A DNA stretch of 64,000 bases, taken from positions 1-64,000 of the forward strand of contig JASANC010005451.1 in the NCBI GenBank assembly GCA_030248135.1, read 5' to 3'. This DNA comes from Theristus sp. LFF4_11. Its lineage: Eukaryota > Nematoda > Chromadorea > Monhysterida > Xyalidae. Below are positions 1 through 19,429 of this stretch, in pieces. A model generated the notes under the pieces. That model searched no databases. It was not told the origin of the DNA and was given only the letters and a program-made list of their open reading frames with translations. Both the position numbers and the translations under genes were made by a program. The stretch's first letter is position 1. Each line of letters begins with the position of its first letter.

Positions 1-2705
1 ATCAGAAAGACTGGAGAAGTTTGTGACAAATACTTGTGTATCGTTGAAGAGCTGCGTATATTAATTGCATAAATTCTCAAACTGAACCGAACCATCACGA
101 TAATTACGAGATTGTAAGACGTGAGATCGACGGTATGCTCTAAACCGAGCTCGTGTTCGGTCTGCGGGGGGGGGGGGGGGGGGGGGGGGGGAGGGGGGGG
201 GGGGGGAGCTGCTTCGAACGATGTCACCTGACAGGATTTTCCCGGTGCTATCCTCAAGCTTCGGCATTTCAATCGCCAAAATCTGTAAAAAACTGTATTT
301 GTAAAGCAGCAACAATTGAAACTTTTAAAACTGGTCTACGCGAACCTCCATTTCGTATCCGAGGTCATAGACACCGGCAGTGCTTCTGCTGGGGCAGTCC
401 CACATTGCTGCCACCTGATAGACGGCAACTTCACTGGTTTCCGGGAGTACTGTGGACGCTTGCTTGTCAGCGTCAGACATCAACATGCTTTGCGGTAGTA
501 CAAAGGTTTTCGCTGCCGGTGTTCCTGAGCGAACAACGTCGCAGGTCGCTTGTGGATGAGCGGAGTTCGTCAAGTGCTTCCCAGCGTGTTTCACTCACCG
601 ATTCGGTAGCAACATTGACCAACGCTGGAGTTGCTCGGGTTGGAGATGCAGTCGACGTACGGCCGATCGGCCAAATTGGAGCCCAACATGTGCTGCCAAC
701 AATGCGGCCATTCTCGCTGCGTTCTGGCTCGCAAAGCACCGGTTGGATTTGTCGGCGTCGTGTACGCATTCAAGAAACGGCACAGTGAACTTGCTGACAA
801 GTGAATGCTCGGTAATTTTGGAACAAAGCATGAAAAAATCGACAAGTATTCGCAGTGCTATTAAACCTACGCAATGGACTGGCCACTTCGTTGCACTTGC
901 GTTTGCACACACCGTGAAACACGCTCATTGAACAATGGTAATCAAGAACCTTGAACAAAACATGTAGGCCATCACTTGTACGGAAACGATTTCTCGCTGT
1001 GTCAAGATCGTAAACGTACGTTGGCGCGGTAGCGAACTTCATTGATGTCCGGTGTTTGTCTTGTGTGATGTGCCATTGCGAGGCAATGCTCGCTTCCCGC
1101 ACCGTCAATGATGTACCAATTGCTTTTGTATCCTTGTTGCATCAGTGCACCTTGTGTGCTACGAAACACGCCGGCCGCCAGCAAGTCGGTCCCGCCCAGC
1201 CATGCGGCAGAATCGTTCGCAAGCACAGATTTGAGGAAATCTTCAGTGAACAAAATTTCGTTTCGGATAGAAAATGTGCACCAGTCGACAGATAGCGCCG
1301 TTCTCACTTACCGGCACGTTGCTATTCTCAGCATCACTGTCTATGTCTGCTAAATACCCGTTTTGACGCTCGCAACTGGCACGCGCGTCTGTCCAGCTGC
1401 CACTGACGCCGGTGACCAAATAACAATCGTCCTTCCAGGCGTTCACCCAGTGATCATGAGTAACTGCAGTGCATGTGAATGGTCACTGATTTGCTGAACA
1501 CATGTCACGGTATACATTCAAACAGTGCAACACACGTTCCGATTGATTGATGCACTGTCTGCGCCACAAATACTCGGAGCGGTCCTGTTTCGCGCCAACA
1601 CAGTCTTTCAAGTGCCAGGTGCCAGTTGCACTGTTCACCATCACACAGTTCAGTGTATGCCAGCCATCCGATTTGCTAATTCCAGCTTTTGGTTCACCTA
1701 AAACAGGCGTTCCGTTACTTTGACGTATTTTGCTTGACAATGCAAATCGGCACGGACAGACTACCAATTGGAAACACGTTCGCTCCGGTGGTTGCATCGT
1801 AAGCTGCACCATCGTGCCTCGTCCAACTGCCGCCACTGTGCTTCAGGCCCAACCAATAATTGTCAGTGACTCCCTTCACTTCCACCAACCATTCTGAATA
1901 TTCCGATAAACATTCATACTAAATTACTTCAAATTTGCACTCCGACCTCCGACTAAAAATAAGTTTTCCTCACTGTTCAAGTAAAAGAATTCCAAGTTGC
2001 TGTCGACCATGCCCCGTTTACTGTCCACTTGATCATTCCAATAAGAACTATGGTATTGATCAATTCGTTTCATGTACAAATAACAGAAACCGAAGTCGAT
2101 ACCGAACGGCTGCTCCCAAGCGCCCAAGCAAACGCAAGACGGGGCTGAATCAAATATTTGTACTTAGGTATGTGTATATTCGTTGTTGCACATTTCTCCT
2201 GCGACGGTTTTTTCAATAACACCACTTTCAAAAAGCAGTAATACTTACGAGCAGCAGCAAAAGCCATCGTGTGGTCACATTGGTATCGCTGGAGGCCATG
2301 GTTGTAAGCAAGTTGACTGGGCGTTGCACAGCCGCACACGCCATACTCGCACGTGGCGTCGTCTGCGCACGTTTGCCCGTACAGACAGGAGCTGCCAATG
2401 AACGACGTGCAGTTCGCCAGTTGCACACTGCTTGACCAGGTGTCACCAATGGTGCACGCGCGTGACATGCTGCCCTGGTCGCATGACACCACTGCCGTGG
2501 CGTTACTGGCCGTCAATGGCCACGCATTCTCGGCGGGACAACCTACATACACATATCACGATGATTGTTTTGGAAATGTGATGGTGGTGTGTCGAAAATT
2601 CTCCGAATTCTAGCGATAATGTTGAAAGGACCATGGGAGCTCACCATGGACAACTGTTTGAATGCGCCAAACGACCAAGACGACAGCAAACACAATCTGA
2701 TTCAT
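1..2705 (-). CDS. Secreted HormR / C-type lectin x2 / AMOP-like protein, C-terminus beyond window
   Basis: Probable secreted or cell-surface adhesion protein. The first exon (2705-2645) encodes a signal peptide (MNQIVFAVVLVVW...) and ends in phase 1 at a GTGAGC donor. The second exon starts at 2542 and completes the glycine codon. It carries a HormR-like segment with conserved W/C residues (ending SSSVQLANC), then a short EB-like cysteine cluster. The next exons (about 2150-1480) give a first C-type lectin fold (YWLGLKHSGGSWTRHDG ... LNCVMV ... GTWHLKDC). About 1450-930 gives a second (WLGGTDL ... YHCSM). A third cysteine-rich part near 830-600 ends VGQCCYRIG, matching the CC-Y signature of AMOP domains, and continues in phase to about 330. 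Exons left of 330 are uncertain. The last visible one contains a C-homopolymer read as proline. The order HormR, CTLD, CTLD, AMOP-like is seen here; binding partners are unknown. An adhesion GPCR or a nidogen/AMOP-type protein are alternatives. Confidence 0.75.
166..206. repeat. Homopolymeric G tract (41 bp, one A)
   Basis: An almost pure G run on the plus strand with a single A at 192. It lies in or next to the last visible exon of the lectin-type gene, where the minus strand would read a proline run. Length may be unreliable in the assembly. Confidence 0.9.
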
Positions 2706-2757
2706 GTTCTTTACTTTCAGAAGTGGTTTACCAGAATTGAAAATTTCAGCTAAGCAG

Positions 2758-2764
2758 CTTTATA
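2758..2764 (-). promoter_or_regulatory. TATA box upstream of lectin-type gene
   Basis: The minus strand reads TATAAAG, 53-59 bp upstream of the ATG at 2705 that starts the signal peptide. Spacing suits a core promoter with a short 5' leader. It is predicted by position only. Confidence 0.45.
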
Positions 2765-3333
2765 ACGCTGGTCTACAACGTATTCAATGCTGTCCTCAAT
2801 ATTCAATGCTGTTCAGGTTTGCCCGAACAACTACTAGACAAACTGCGAATACACATAACGCAGATTGTTGAGTTCTTCTATTTGCCGGTTTTCTGGTTCA
2901 GTCAGACTTTTCAATAATGATCAATACAATAAATAAAACAAATAAATCACATCTGGTTTGTTGTTTGGGTTGCCATGTATTCTTAGCTACGCGAACATAT
3001 TGATTGGACTACTCCTGTTTCATTCTTTTCAACTTGTTCATCCCTGTCCTGATTTCATGGTTTTGAAGAATGAAACATGAACTACCTGCAAACGAAACTT
3101 GACGATTTTATTGCTTGAACGCTCACTAGTTGATGTTGATCAACTTTCAATGGGGAAAATTTATTTCAAATTTGCTTTAGATTTCAACTCAACAGTAGTG
3201 TACTGTACTGTACATGTCCAAGCGGGTTATCACAGCATCCGCACTGCTGATTCAGTGACCATTTTCACGATTTTCGAATTTGTTTCATCGAATCTTTTTG
3301 ATTTCCTTTTCTGTGGAGATCGTTAAATGGAAG

Positions 3334-4220
3334 TACCGTATTACCTCCAATAAACCCCCATGGGGGATTAATACGTCAGCAACTTTTAGGGGTGGGGGTT
3401 TATTGGTGGGGGGATTATTGGGGGGGGGGTTTACTTGCAAACAAATTCTGGGGTGGGGGTTTATTGAAAAATGGCAAAAATACCTTGCATGGCAGGCAAG
3501 AAAGTCGCAGAAACTTCTACTCGATAGTCGGACTGGATAATTTCGGGCATTAGCTGATTGGCTGGCGCGTAAGCGTGAAGCGCGAAATTCAAAACGCATT
3601 TTTTTTTAACTTGTCGATTTTTGACTGTTTGTGTGGATGAATACAGGGATTTTTGATGGAATAAACTTGGTTTTGAATTATGGGATGCATACAAAATAAA
3701 ATCAGCAATTTTTATGGCGAATTTTATTTTTTGAAAAAAAGATCGCCGCCGTCGTCGCTTTGCCAGTTCCTCAAAAAGTTGCTGCTTTTGTTTTTTATGC
3801 ATCCCGTAATTAAAAACAAAATTTATTCCGTCCAAAATCCCTATATTCATCCACACAAACACTCAAAAATTGAAAATTTAACAAAAAACAAAATGCGTTT
3901 TGAATTTCGCGCTTCACGCTGACGCACCAGCCAATCAGCTAATGCCCGAAATTATCCAGTCCGACTATACATAGAAATTTCCTTTTATAACAGTCTTTTG
4001 TAATGAAATTACCATTAACTCATCCATTTGGGGCCTTTGGTGGCACAATTTCTTCATTTTCACTGCAACCAGCCACTGAATTCGCTGGGTGTGTGTTTCA
4101 AACAGGTTTCCAATAATCCCCAATGGGAGATTATTTGTGGGGGGGATTATTCGGAAACTTGTCGTGGGGGTGGGGGTTTATTGGTGGGGGGGGGGGGGGT
4201 TTAATGGGGGTAATACGGTA
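3334..4220. mobile_element. C/G-rich palindromic MITE, copy 1 (interrupted)
   Basis: The ends are mutual inverted repeats (TACCGTATTACCTC at the left, GGTAATACGGTA at the right), with a TA dinucleotide at each end. Runs of GGGG and 'TTTATTGG' motifs repeat inside both arms. The unique middle (3470-3524 and 3968-4110) matches the copies at 17143 and 47665 in inverse orientation. Without the nested 443-bp element and its 2-bp duplication the copy would be 442 bp, close to the 452 and 451 bp of the other two. No protein is encoded, so this is a non-autonomous DNA transposon, probably using a TA target. Confidence 0.85.
3525..3967. mobile_element. Nested 443-bp inverted-repeat element inserted in copy 1
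   Basis: Terminal inverted repeats begin TAGTCGGACTGG and extend about 180 bp into each arm (left arm down to the GGGATGCATAC region, right arm from TATGCATCCC). Copies 2 and 3 of the host element show the empty site: 'CTTCTACTC' there runs straight into 'TACATAGAAATTT'. The nested element splits these, with TA at the right junction and GA at the left, which is a TA duplication with a decayed left copy. It has no coding capacity and is probably a Tc1/mariner-type MITE. Confidence 0.85.
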
Positions 4221-4552
4221 TTGAGTTCACTGGACGGGACGTGAAAAGTAAAGTGACAAATGTATCGCTGTGAAATGAAAGTTCACACGAGCAGTAGTTG
4301 CCAAGTTTCAGCTTTTGTGTGTTGTCGTTCAAGCAGCGTTTTTCAACAAAAGTTTGTTGGTCATCTTCTGATAAGGTTCCCATAAAAAGTGTTGTTTGGA
4401 AATTTCATGCGAGTGTTGAATTTATCGAATTTGACAAAAAAATCGTTATTTGTGAAGTTTGACACCACATGATCTCTTAATCGCTTTTATTCTCAGTGTT
4501 TAACAAAATCTTCTGTTCTTATGAATAACCGCCCAATGAGGCACCGTCGTGC

Positions 4553-7500
4553 TCACAACGCACTGTCACCCCACTGCCGATGGGCACCATTAAGTGACGT
4601 CATGTTTGCGTCACAAAGTGTGCCAGCCACGGCTGCAGCGGCGTCCGGTGATGACGAGTACGCTGATGTGGTCGTGTGCGTTCCGCATTTCCGTGCGACC
4701 GCAGCACACAGCGGACACAGTCGCTTGCTGACGGGCGCCACGGTCAACTGATAGAACTGCTCTCTGATCTGTGACGACATCGCGCAGAAGAGCACACAGG
4801 CAACCGAGTTGTACAGAATAGTGATGAGCTCGAGGATCTCGACAATGTTCTGGTAGCAGTGCAGGACGGTGGTGCCATGAATGTTGATGAAGCAGACGAG
4901 CACAGACTGCGGCGTCTCACAGCAGATGTACAACAGCATCACGGACAGCACGTACGACTTCGTACGGCTGTACGTCGCGCCTCTCAACATTGGCTGCCTC
5001 CGTTGTGTGCTGCCGCTGCGCTGTGTGTCTGTGTGCACAAGAAACAATGGCTAAATGATACTCTGCTGCTGTTGGGTGTCAGCGGCAAAGCTGTCAGCTT
5101 CATTTGAGGGACAACAATGCTTTAGACACGGAAAATTGTTTTTCAAATGAAATGTTTTTCGGAAGTCGGTCGTGCAGCGACTGTAGTGCGAGTGTGCCAG
5201 CTTACCTGAAGGTGCCGGTGGCCGAGCGTTCGCCATGAGCAGACTGCGTTGCTGACGGGTCGCTTGACTTGACGCTGACCTACTTCTGCGTCCAGCAGTG
5301 CTGCTCGATGCGTTCTGATTGTGCTCGGTCGGTTGTCGCAACGAAGATCGCACACGAACGATACTGCATTCGTTCTGAAGTGACAAGCGACACCCAACTG
5401 CCGCAGCACAAAGCCGCCGTGATATTCTACACAGTCGATTTTTATTTGTTTGCACGCTAAATAAAAATGTCCGAAGTGGTGTCCGGTGTCCTGTCTGCCG
5501 GTTTGTCCGCCGCGGTGTCCTGTCTCGCGCAGTGCCCCGGAACTAAAAGTAGCTCACAAATCTTTACGGAATAGTCGAGTAAACATGGCAGTTTTGTTCA
5601 GGGGAAAATTTTAAATGAAAAAAAGCGTTCAGAAACCCAATTGTGTGTCAAATTTGACGTGGTTTTTAAACTATAATTGGTGCTCCGTGCTATTCTGTAG
5701 ATTCTTTCTCCCTTGCACGCACGATTGGGAATTTTCTCGGCATTCCTAAAAAAGCCAACTCCTAGTCTGCGATTGATCTCGCCTTGATGGAAAATACAAC
5801 GACTGCTTTATCTAGTCTCTTTTTAAATTTAGTTGTACGTTTTTTTAGTTAACTTTTATTTAACCGAGGACACCGTGGCGGACACGGACATTAGACACCA
5901 CTTCGGACATTTTTATTTGGCATGTGTGTTGTGTTGACTGATTTGTCACTCTCTTGCTACGATACAGCTTATGTGTACTGTGTACTGTGTAAAACTGTTT
6001 TGTAACCGGACCCATCATCTTGCGGCTCACTGTTCATCAGCGTGTTTATCAACGCAGCTCAGTTTTCATACACAGTGCACATGTGTTTCCATGTTGCGAA
6101 TGAAAACCAACCTGAATGTGTTTGAGTTGTGTGAGCAGCAGAGCACTCATGCAGACCACGAGTAGCAATGGCAACACCTTGCACAGCAACGTGTACAGAT
6201 GAGCGCTAAGCTTTGTGTACGTTTCACTGATTGACTCGGCCAACGCGATTTCGTACAGCAATCGTTCCCGAATTTGATTCATTCCTTAAATCAACGAGGG
6301 TGGTATGGTGACGTTAAATCGTTGAAAACAGGCAAACTTGACATGTGTACGCCTGTATGCATGTCAGTTCAAAACAATCATAAAAACAAGTCACACGTGT
6401 GTTACCGTTAAATTCCTGCGGTATCTGATACAAAGTGCAGTTCAGATCATCGGGACTAAGTTTTTGCTGACGAACCTGAGAATCGAAAGCAAACTAACTG
6501 AATTCAATGAGTTCATCTCAATGGGATAAATCGGATACTTAAGGGCTGTGGAAATGCTGGACGTGGACACGGGTCAAATGGCTGGTTCAGTGAAGGCGCA
6601 GCTTGCTTTGAACAGCAACGCTCATTCCCAGTTTAAATCTACAGCAGGGAGCAGCTCTAAATCAAAATCAGACATGATATTCTTAAGCCGGCCGTGGACA
6701 CGGGTCAAATTGTTAGTAGACAACGCTAAATATCATTACGGACAACTAAGAAAAGACAGAGACTTTGAATATCACGATGACCGGTAGACAGAAGACAACA
6801 CTGGAGACAATGGTGAGCAAGCACAGGAGCAGGGCGAGTCGCCACGTGAACCACTGGCGATTGAGCAGACGGAGGCGACTCGCTGCACCGACACAGCGCA
6901 CGGCAGAGTGCGAGACGACCAGCCAGTTCGCTGCTGCGTGCGCCACCACCTGCACAGTCGCATCTGTTATGAGCATCCAATGACGTCACCAATGGGTCCG
7001 ACCGAAATGCCATGCCCTTCAAAAACTTCTTCTCTTGGTTGCTGTACATGACAAGGGAATTTGGTTAGTTTTTGGCCTGACATGCTTGAATAAAACAGCA
7101 TAAAAGTCAAGCACAATTCGGTGTGTCAAACAATTGCACAGGGTGATCCATAAGTAGTGATACCAACTTTAAAGCGTTATAACTCGCCAACCATTCAAGT
7201 ATTTCAATCAAAATTTTAAACAATTATTTTAGAAGGTTTTTAAACTTAGATTTTCACTAATTTTTAACTCGAAATCTTAAACGTGTTCTTTATGTTGAAT
7301 TTAAAACTGGTAGATCCAATTTTCGCTTATTTTGAGTTGGGTGACCAAAATCGGTGAAAAGAGCTTTTTTCCCACTGTAGCACGCCAACTATTTGACCGT
7401 TCCAGTTTAAACTAATAATTCAGCTGGCTCTTTGTGAACAATCAATTGCTGAGACAAAAAACAACACCTCTTTTTGCATTTTGAGCTCAAAATTGCAAGT

Positions 7501-8195
7501 CAAAATAACTTTGTGCATTGAAGAACACGTGAAATATAAGCAACGTAAACGCTTGCTTCCTTTAACAGCAAATTAGAAACATGAATTCAAATGAAATGCG
7601 CAAGCGGTTAGTGAGTTGCAGCACTTCAAAGTTGGTATCACCACTTTGGTGCAAACCAGCGACCTGCAAAATGTGCGCAATCAGCGCGGACGTTGCAGAG
7701 CTGAATGACCAGAGCTTCACGTTGCAGTCGTTCTCCGTGGACTCGATCAGCAGATGATAGTACATGAATGAACACAACAGCAGAAACTGGCTGCACGACA
7801 CAGCGGCAAGCATCATGTTCATCGGGTTGAACAACTGCAAACGATGTGTGAAAGCACAAAATGTAAAACAAAACTCGTTGAACGCGTGTTGTACATGTAC
7901 ATTTGTGTCAAACGGCTATGTTACGATTGTTGAAAAACGACATAATCGTGCTGAACGAAGCCGTTGCACGAACCGATCTGCTGGTGAGCAGCAACACGAC
8001 AAAGATGTGTCCAATGGCGCCAAGCGTTCCGGTGGTGACGGCCAACGGCAGGTGCATCCGACCGTAGTGCACCGTGAAGTCCGGCAGCAGACACTCATGG
8101 TCGGTGAACGTCTCCATCATGGACACTCGCGCAAATCTGAACGCCACGCACACACGCCCGCTATGCACGCACGGTGAACAGATGTATTGTTCCAA
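4553..8195 (-). CDS. DMSR/FMRFamide-type neuropeptide GPCR (seven-exon, ~500 aa)
   Basis: Rhodopsin-like peptide receptor of the plasma membrane. Seven exons join with closed phases: 8195-7974, 7834-7642, 6963-6764, 6475-6406, 6284-6112, 5374-5206 and 5028-4553, giving 500 codons plus stop. Exon 1 has a short N-terminus with DFTVHYGRMHLPLAV and TM1 ending VLLLTSRS. Exon 2 follows with NPMNMMLAAVSC (TM2). TM3 carries VVAHAAANWLVVSHSAVRC, close to the FHTxxxWLTVxLAxxR pattern of myosuppressin/DMSR receptors. A second extracellular loop has an NCT site. TM5 is in exon 5, a Ser/Arg-rich third loop in exon 6, and TM6-TM7 with NSVACVLFCAMSSQIREQF plus the tail in exon 7. The start may instead be the Met pair at 8120. 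The ligand is inferred to be an RFamide-like peptide, and coupling is unknown. Introns 2 and 5 each hold a transposon. Confidence 0.88.
5458..5918. mobile_element. 460-bp terminal-inverted-repeat element in GPCR intron 5
   Basis: Left end ATAAAAATGTCCGAAGTGG and right end CCACTTCGGACATTTTTAT are exact reverse complements at the tips, and homology runs about 60 bp inward through GTGTCC-rich sequence. It lies wholly between the exons ending at 6112 and starting at 5374. The middle (5585-5815) is related to 49727-49995. No open frame of note was found. Confidence 0.8.
7139..7660. mobile_element. CAGGGTG-type MITE whose right end overlaps a GPCR splice donor
   Basis: The left tip reads CAGGGTGATCCATAAGTAG followed by TGATACCAACTTTAAAG. 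The right end, read on the minus strand, is CACCAAAGTGGTGATACC then AACTTTGAAGTGCTG. Homology between the two arms continues at least 50 bp (AACTCgcCAACC versus AACTCacTAACC). The coding exon that ends at 7642 reaches into this right arm, so the donor GTGATACC is element sequence. The right boundary is approximate. Confidence 0.7.
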
Positions 8196-9573
8196 AAGGT
8201 CATGCGTCTGTTCGGTTCGTGTACTTCCGTTTTTGTTTTTCTTTAGATTTGTTCACTTCGGACTGTATGTTGAAAAAGTAACATTATCAACGGATCAGAA
8301 AGGCAAACAAGCACAGCAGACAAAACACAAGTGCGAATGAGACGCTGAGTTTAGCATCATGATAACATGTTCTCAGTTCTGCGTAGGCGGACTCTAAAAT
8401 AAAGCCCTTGTTTAAATTACAACACGCATGTACCTGCTTCAACGAGAGATGCAAAAAATGAATGAACACAAGCTAATTGTGCAGCTTGTTGTGCGTTTGG
8501 ATTAATGTTATAGCACAGGGATATGAAACAGTTGTTTTTAAACGCGGCATTCAGGGCTTCGATCAACTCAATAGTGTTAGACAGAGAACGTTTTATGTAG
8601 AAATTCCATGCAATGTTTCACACAGTGATGCAAGTATTCACGCAGCTTTTTTACGCACAGTTCCGCTCTCGTTTCTTGTGACTTGAAACGTTTTTTTTTC
8701 AAGCATTTTAATGTTTCAAGCAGAAAATGAACGCAAGACTCGTTTTTTCAGACCAGCGGCCCGCCTCCAGGCGCAGTTGTCAAAAGTATCGACTGATGTC
8801 ACTAAACGCGGCGCTGACTACGAACAAATAGACAGGTGCAAAAACAGACAGACAAACAGCAACTGATTTTTAATAACGAAATGCAGCGAAAGCTGATTTG
8901 GAGGCTGCTCCGTCCATTAGGCTAATTGCGTGCTCTGCTCCAAAGCAGCTTTTTTGCGACGGCAAACTCGCCAACAGTATCAAAACGTTGAACAATCTGT
9001 TTGCATTTGGTTTTTCCAAGTTGAGTCGAGTTCAGGTGAAGCTGAGTGAAGTTGGACAGTGTTGTGCTGTCTATGATGGGCGTGTCAACTGAGTGCACGC
9101 AAGTGAAATTGAAGCTAACTTGAAATTTGAATTGTAGCACGAAATTGTACAATTGAAACAAGTATGTTCGTTTTCGTAAACCTGCCACTTTTTTGCAGAA
9201 TGCAAAAGCATGCAAAACTTTGAATTACAGCAAGAACGAATCGGGTTTAGGTGATATCAAACGCCCCATTCATTTGTGGCTGCGTGTGTTTTCTTGCAAC
9301 TCAGGTTCCGTTCTTTCTTCCTTCGCGATCTCTGCATTCTGCTACAAAAGTGACAGGTTTAAACAAACATACCGTATGATCATAAAAAACAAGAACTGGC
9401 TGTAAGTGCACTTCGATGCACAATTGCACGCCATATTGCACGTACGCATGCACACAAAAATCGCAATTAAAACTAGAGAAGCAACACGGTGCTGGTGTTT
9501 GGCGGGCTTCAATACTGACTTGATTGTGCGGTGCCTGCCACGCCTGCAAGCGCTTACACACACTGTACATGTA
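8196..9573. other. Intergenic, no gene recognised
   Basis: Upstream flank of the GPCR. I find short frames on both strands, but none with recognisable domains, splice continuity or a signal peptide. The composition is mixed with many T/A runs. Confidence 0.5.
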
Positions 9574-10092
9574 CAGGGTGGGCCAAAAAACCTTCAAGTT
9601 TCAAACTGCTGTCACTGACGTGTGACAAGACGTTTTGAGCTGACATTTCACAACTGATAGAACAACTAGCTTTTCTAGCGTCTTCTAGCTTTTCTGAATT
9701 TTTTTGGTTTGGTCGAATAAATTCAGGTTTGTAGCATTTTTGGAAAATACCAATTTTTCACAAAAATGCCGTGAATTTTTTTCAAAAAACAGTTTTCACC
9801 TAGAATCTCACAACGCATCATTGCTCATAGACATCATCAATTTCATCAAGGTTCTCATCTGGTAGTGGTTGATTGTCTTCGTCGGGTCAGCCGCTCAGTA
9901 TGCGCGCCATTGTTCTCAATGATAGCGTCTCGATGTTGAAAACTGAGCAGCAGTTTCCGCCGCAGTCCGACGAAAAATTGGGTCAGAAAAAAATTTACAT
10001 GTTTTATCCAGCGCAGAAAATTTCAGCACAAAAGGTCTTATCATCCGCCAGTGACAGCAGTTTGAAAGTTGAAAGTTTTTTGGCCCACCCTG
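9574..10092. mobile_element. 519-bp MITE with CAGGGTGGGCC termini and TA target duplication
   Basis: Termini are CAGGGTGGGCCAAAAAACC and its complement at the right (TTTTTTGGCCCACCCTG), each next to TA, so the target duplication is TA. The inverted repeats continue through a shared 'CAAACTGCTGTCACTG' block. TIR type and target site fit Tc1/mariner-derived non-autonomous elements. No transposase remains. Confidence 0.88.
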
Positions 10093-10890
10093 TACAATGT
10101 AATAAAGAATGTGTGTCAGTGGGATTATGATTTGTTCATTCTGCGCAGACTGCAGAGCTCTCAACAATGACCCGTAAAGCACATGTCTCTGCGAAACCAG
10201 AAGAAAAGTTTATTAATAGTTTATTGGTCGGGGTTTGTCATATGCCAACTTGACAAGGAGCCTACGTTGCTGCTGCACAGCCTTCAGCTAACAACATTAG
10301 CTATTAATGACATCACAACTTACAATGTATGCAGGTTTCTTAATGGCGTACATTTTAGCTAAAGGTGATTTGCCCCACCAGCAGAGACATTAATTAGACA
10401 GCCTTCATGTTCTTTCCAGATAATCTCACTGGCTTAAAATGCTCCATTTCCATCTTTGCTTAGATTTCCATCTCCATGGTTCTGTTCTCAAACCACCATT
10501 ATCGGCTAAATATGACACTTTTTCATTCTCTGACATGCGACTGGTTTCAAATTTAACCACAGTATCTTTCGCACAAAAAAGCACCAAAATCGGGAGACGC
10601 GCGGCAGCGGACTCCCACACTTCAGAAAGCTCATTGCAATCATTTTAAAATGTCATAACTTTGATCATTGGTGACGAAATCAAAAAAAAACTTTTTGCTG
10701 TACAAAGGTGAACTAATCGATCGATACCAAAAAATTAAACATCACATGTTCCTGTGGTTTCGCAGAACACAAAACCGAAATTAAGGATTTAACGGGAACC
10801 TATGTAATCGACCACCCTGAGTGTTATAGGCCAGGTGGCGGATTGTGAAAGTCATTTTTTGCACGGAAACCGCACAAAATTATTCCCGCT

Positions 10891-10992
10891 GCAAAATTAC
10901 AGGAACGGCCTAAAAACTGGTAATCGGAGGTTGCTGGAAGAGCTGATTACGACTTGCACTGGAAAATGACAGGAACGGACTAAAAACTGGTA
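10891..10992. repeat. Two direct copies of a ~32-bp unit
   Basis: 'ACAGGAACGGCCTAAAAACT' at about 10900 and 'ACAGGAACGGACTAAAAACT' at about 10969 are near-identical direct repeats about 69 bp apart. They look like a local duplication in intergenic DNA. Confidence 0.65.
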
Positions 10993-11035
10993 CTTTGAGT
11001 TTAATCATTTGGGGCCCTGAAATAAACTCTTTGAA

Positions 11036-11400
11036 ATATAAAAAGAAAAGACAAGTTCGGAAAAAGCCCGAAGGGCGTAAAAGGCCAAATATTATTTCAG
11101 AATGTCACAGACAGAAAAGGTTGACGCAAGGTTTTTCTCAAGAAAATCTATTTATAAAAATTGTAAGATCAAAAATGGGTGGAAACGCTGAAATAATATT
11201 TGCGCCAATACATTTTTGTCATTATCCAGGCGCTGCTATTATTTCCGTTCCCACCCATTTTTGTCCCCACAATGTTTACAAATTCATTTGCTTCAAGAAG
11301 CCTTGCGTCAACCTTTTGTATTTGTCACAATCTGAAATAATATTTAGACTTTTTTATGTCCGTAGGGCATTTTTCCGAACTTTCATTTGTATTTATAAGC
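11036..11400. mobile_element. 365-bp palindromic element
   Basis: The arms pair over about 150 bp each. Left AAGTTCGGAAAAAGCCCG ... CCAAATATTATTTCAG ... GGTTGACGCAAGG matches right CCTTGCGTCAACC ... CTGAAATAATATT ... GGGCATTTTTCCGAACTT. An inner pair, CAAAAATGGGTGG with CCACCCATTTTTG, continues the palindrome. Non-coding; outer limits are approximate. Confidence 0.8.
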
Positions 11401-11875
11401 AACAAATCAAACCGTAATTAATCTATTTTTTGCATTACACGTCTTTTTCACGCATAAAATTTTGTAGGTTCACCGGTAACCGGAAGATGAAACATAGATA
11501 AAATGTGAAAGAAACAAAAGCAGTTTGCATTGGGCGCCAATCGAAACAAACAACGTTGCGTTGCACTGTTGACACCATGTTGATCGTGCAAAAAATATTG
11601 CTTACAGATCACGCAAATTCCTTCTGCTAGACGCATGGAAACATTGAGCCACTGGATCTCGTCAAGCCAGCGGACATGGTCACATATGGCAGACCGCAAA
11701 TAATAAGCACTGGCAAGTTAATCAGATCATATGATCGAACAACAGAGAGCAGAATAACAAATTGGATTGAGCGAACAGGAGAGACAGACATTTTGTCAGT
11801 TAGTGACAGCTCCGCCTTGTAGTCAATCACAGCTCAGTGAGCATACTGAGCAAGCAGTATTAACAGTGGATTTGC

Positions 11876-19429
<7,554 letters not shown>

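Noticed and set aside
8898..9215. Small frames in the region upstream of the GPCR
   Set aside because: No homology, signal peptide or splice partner.
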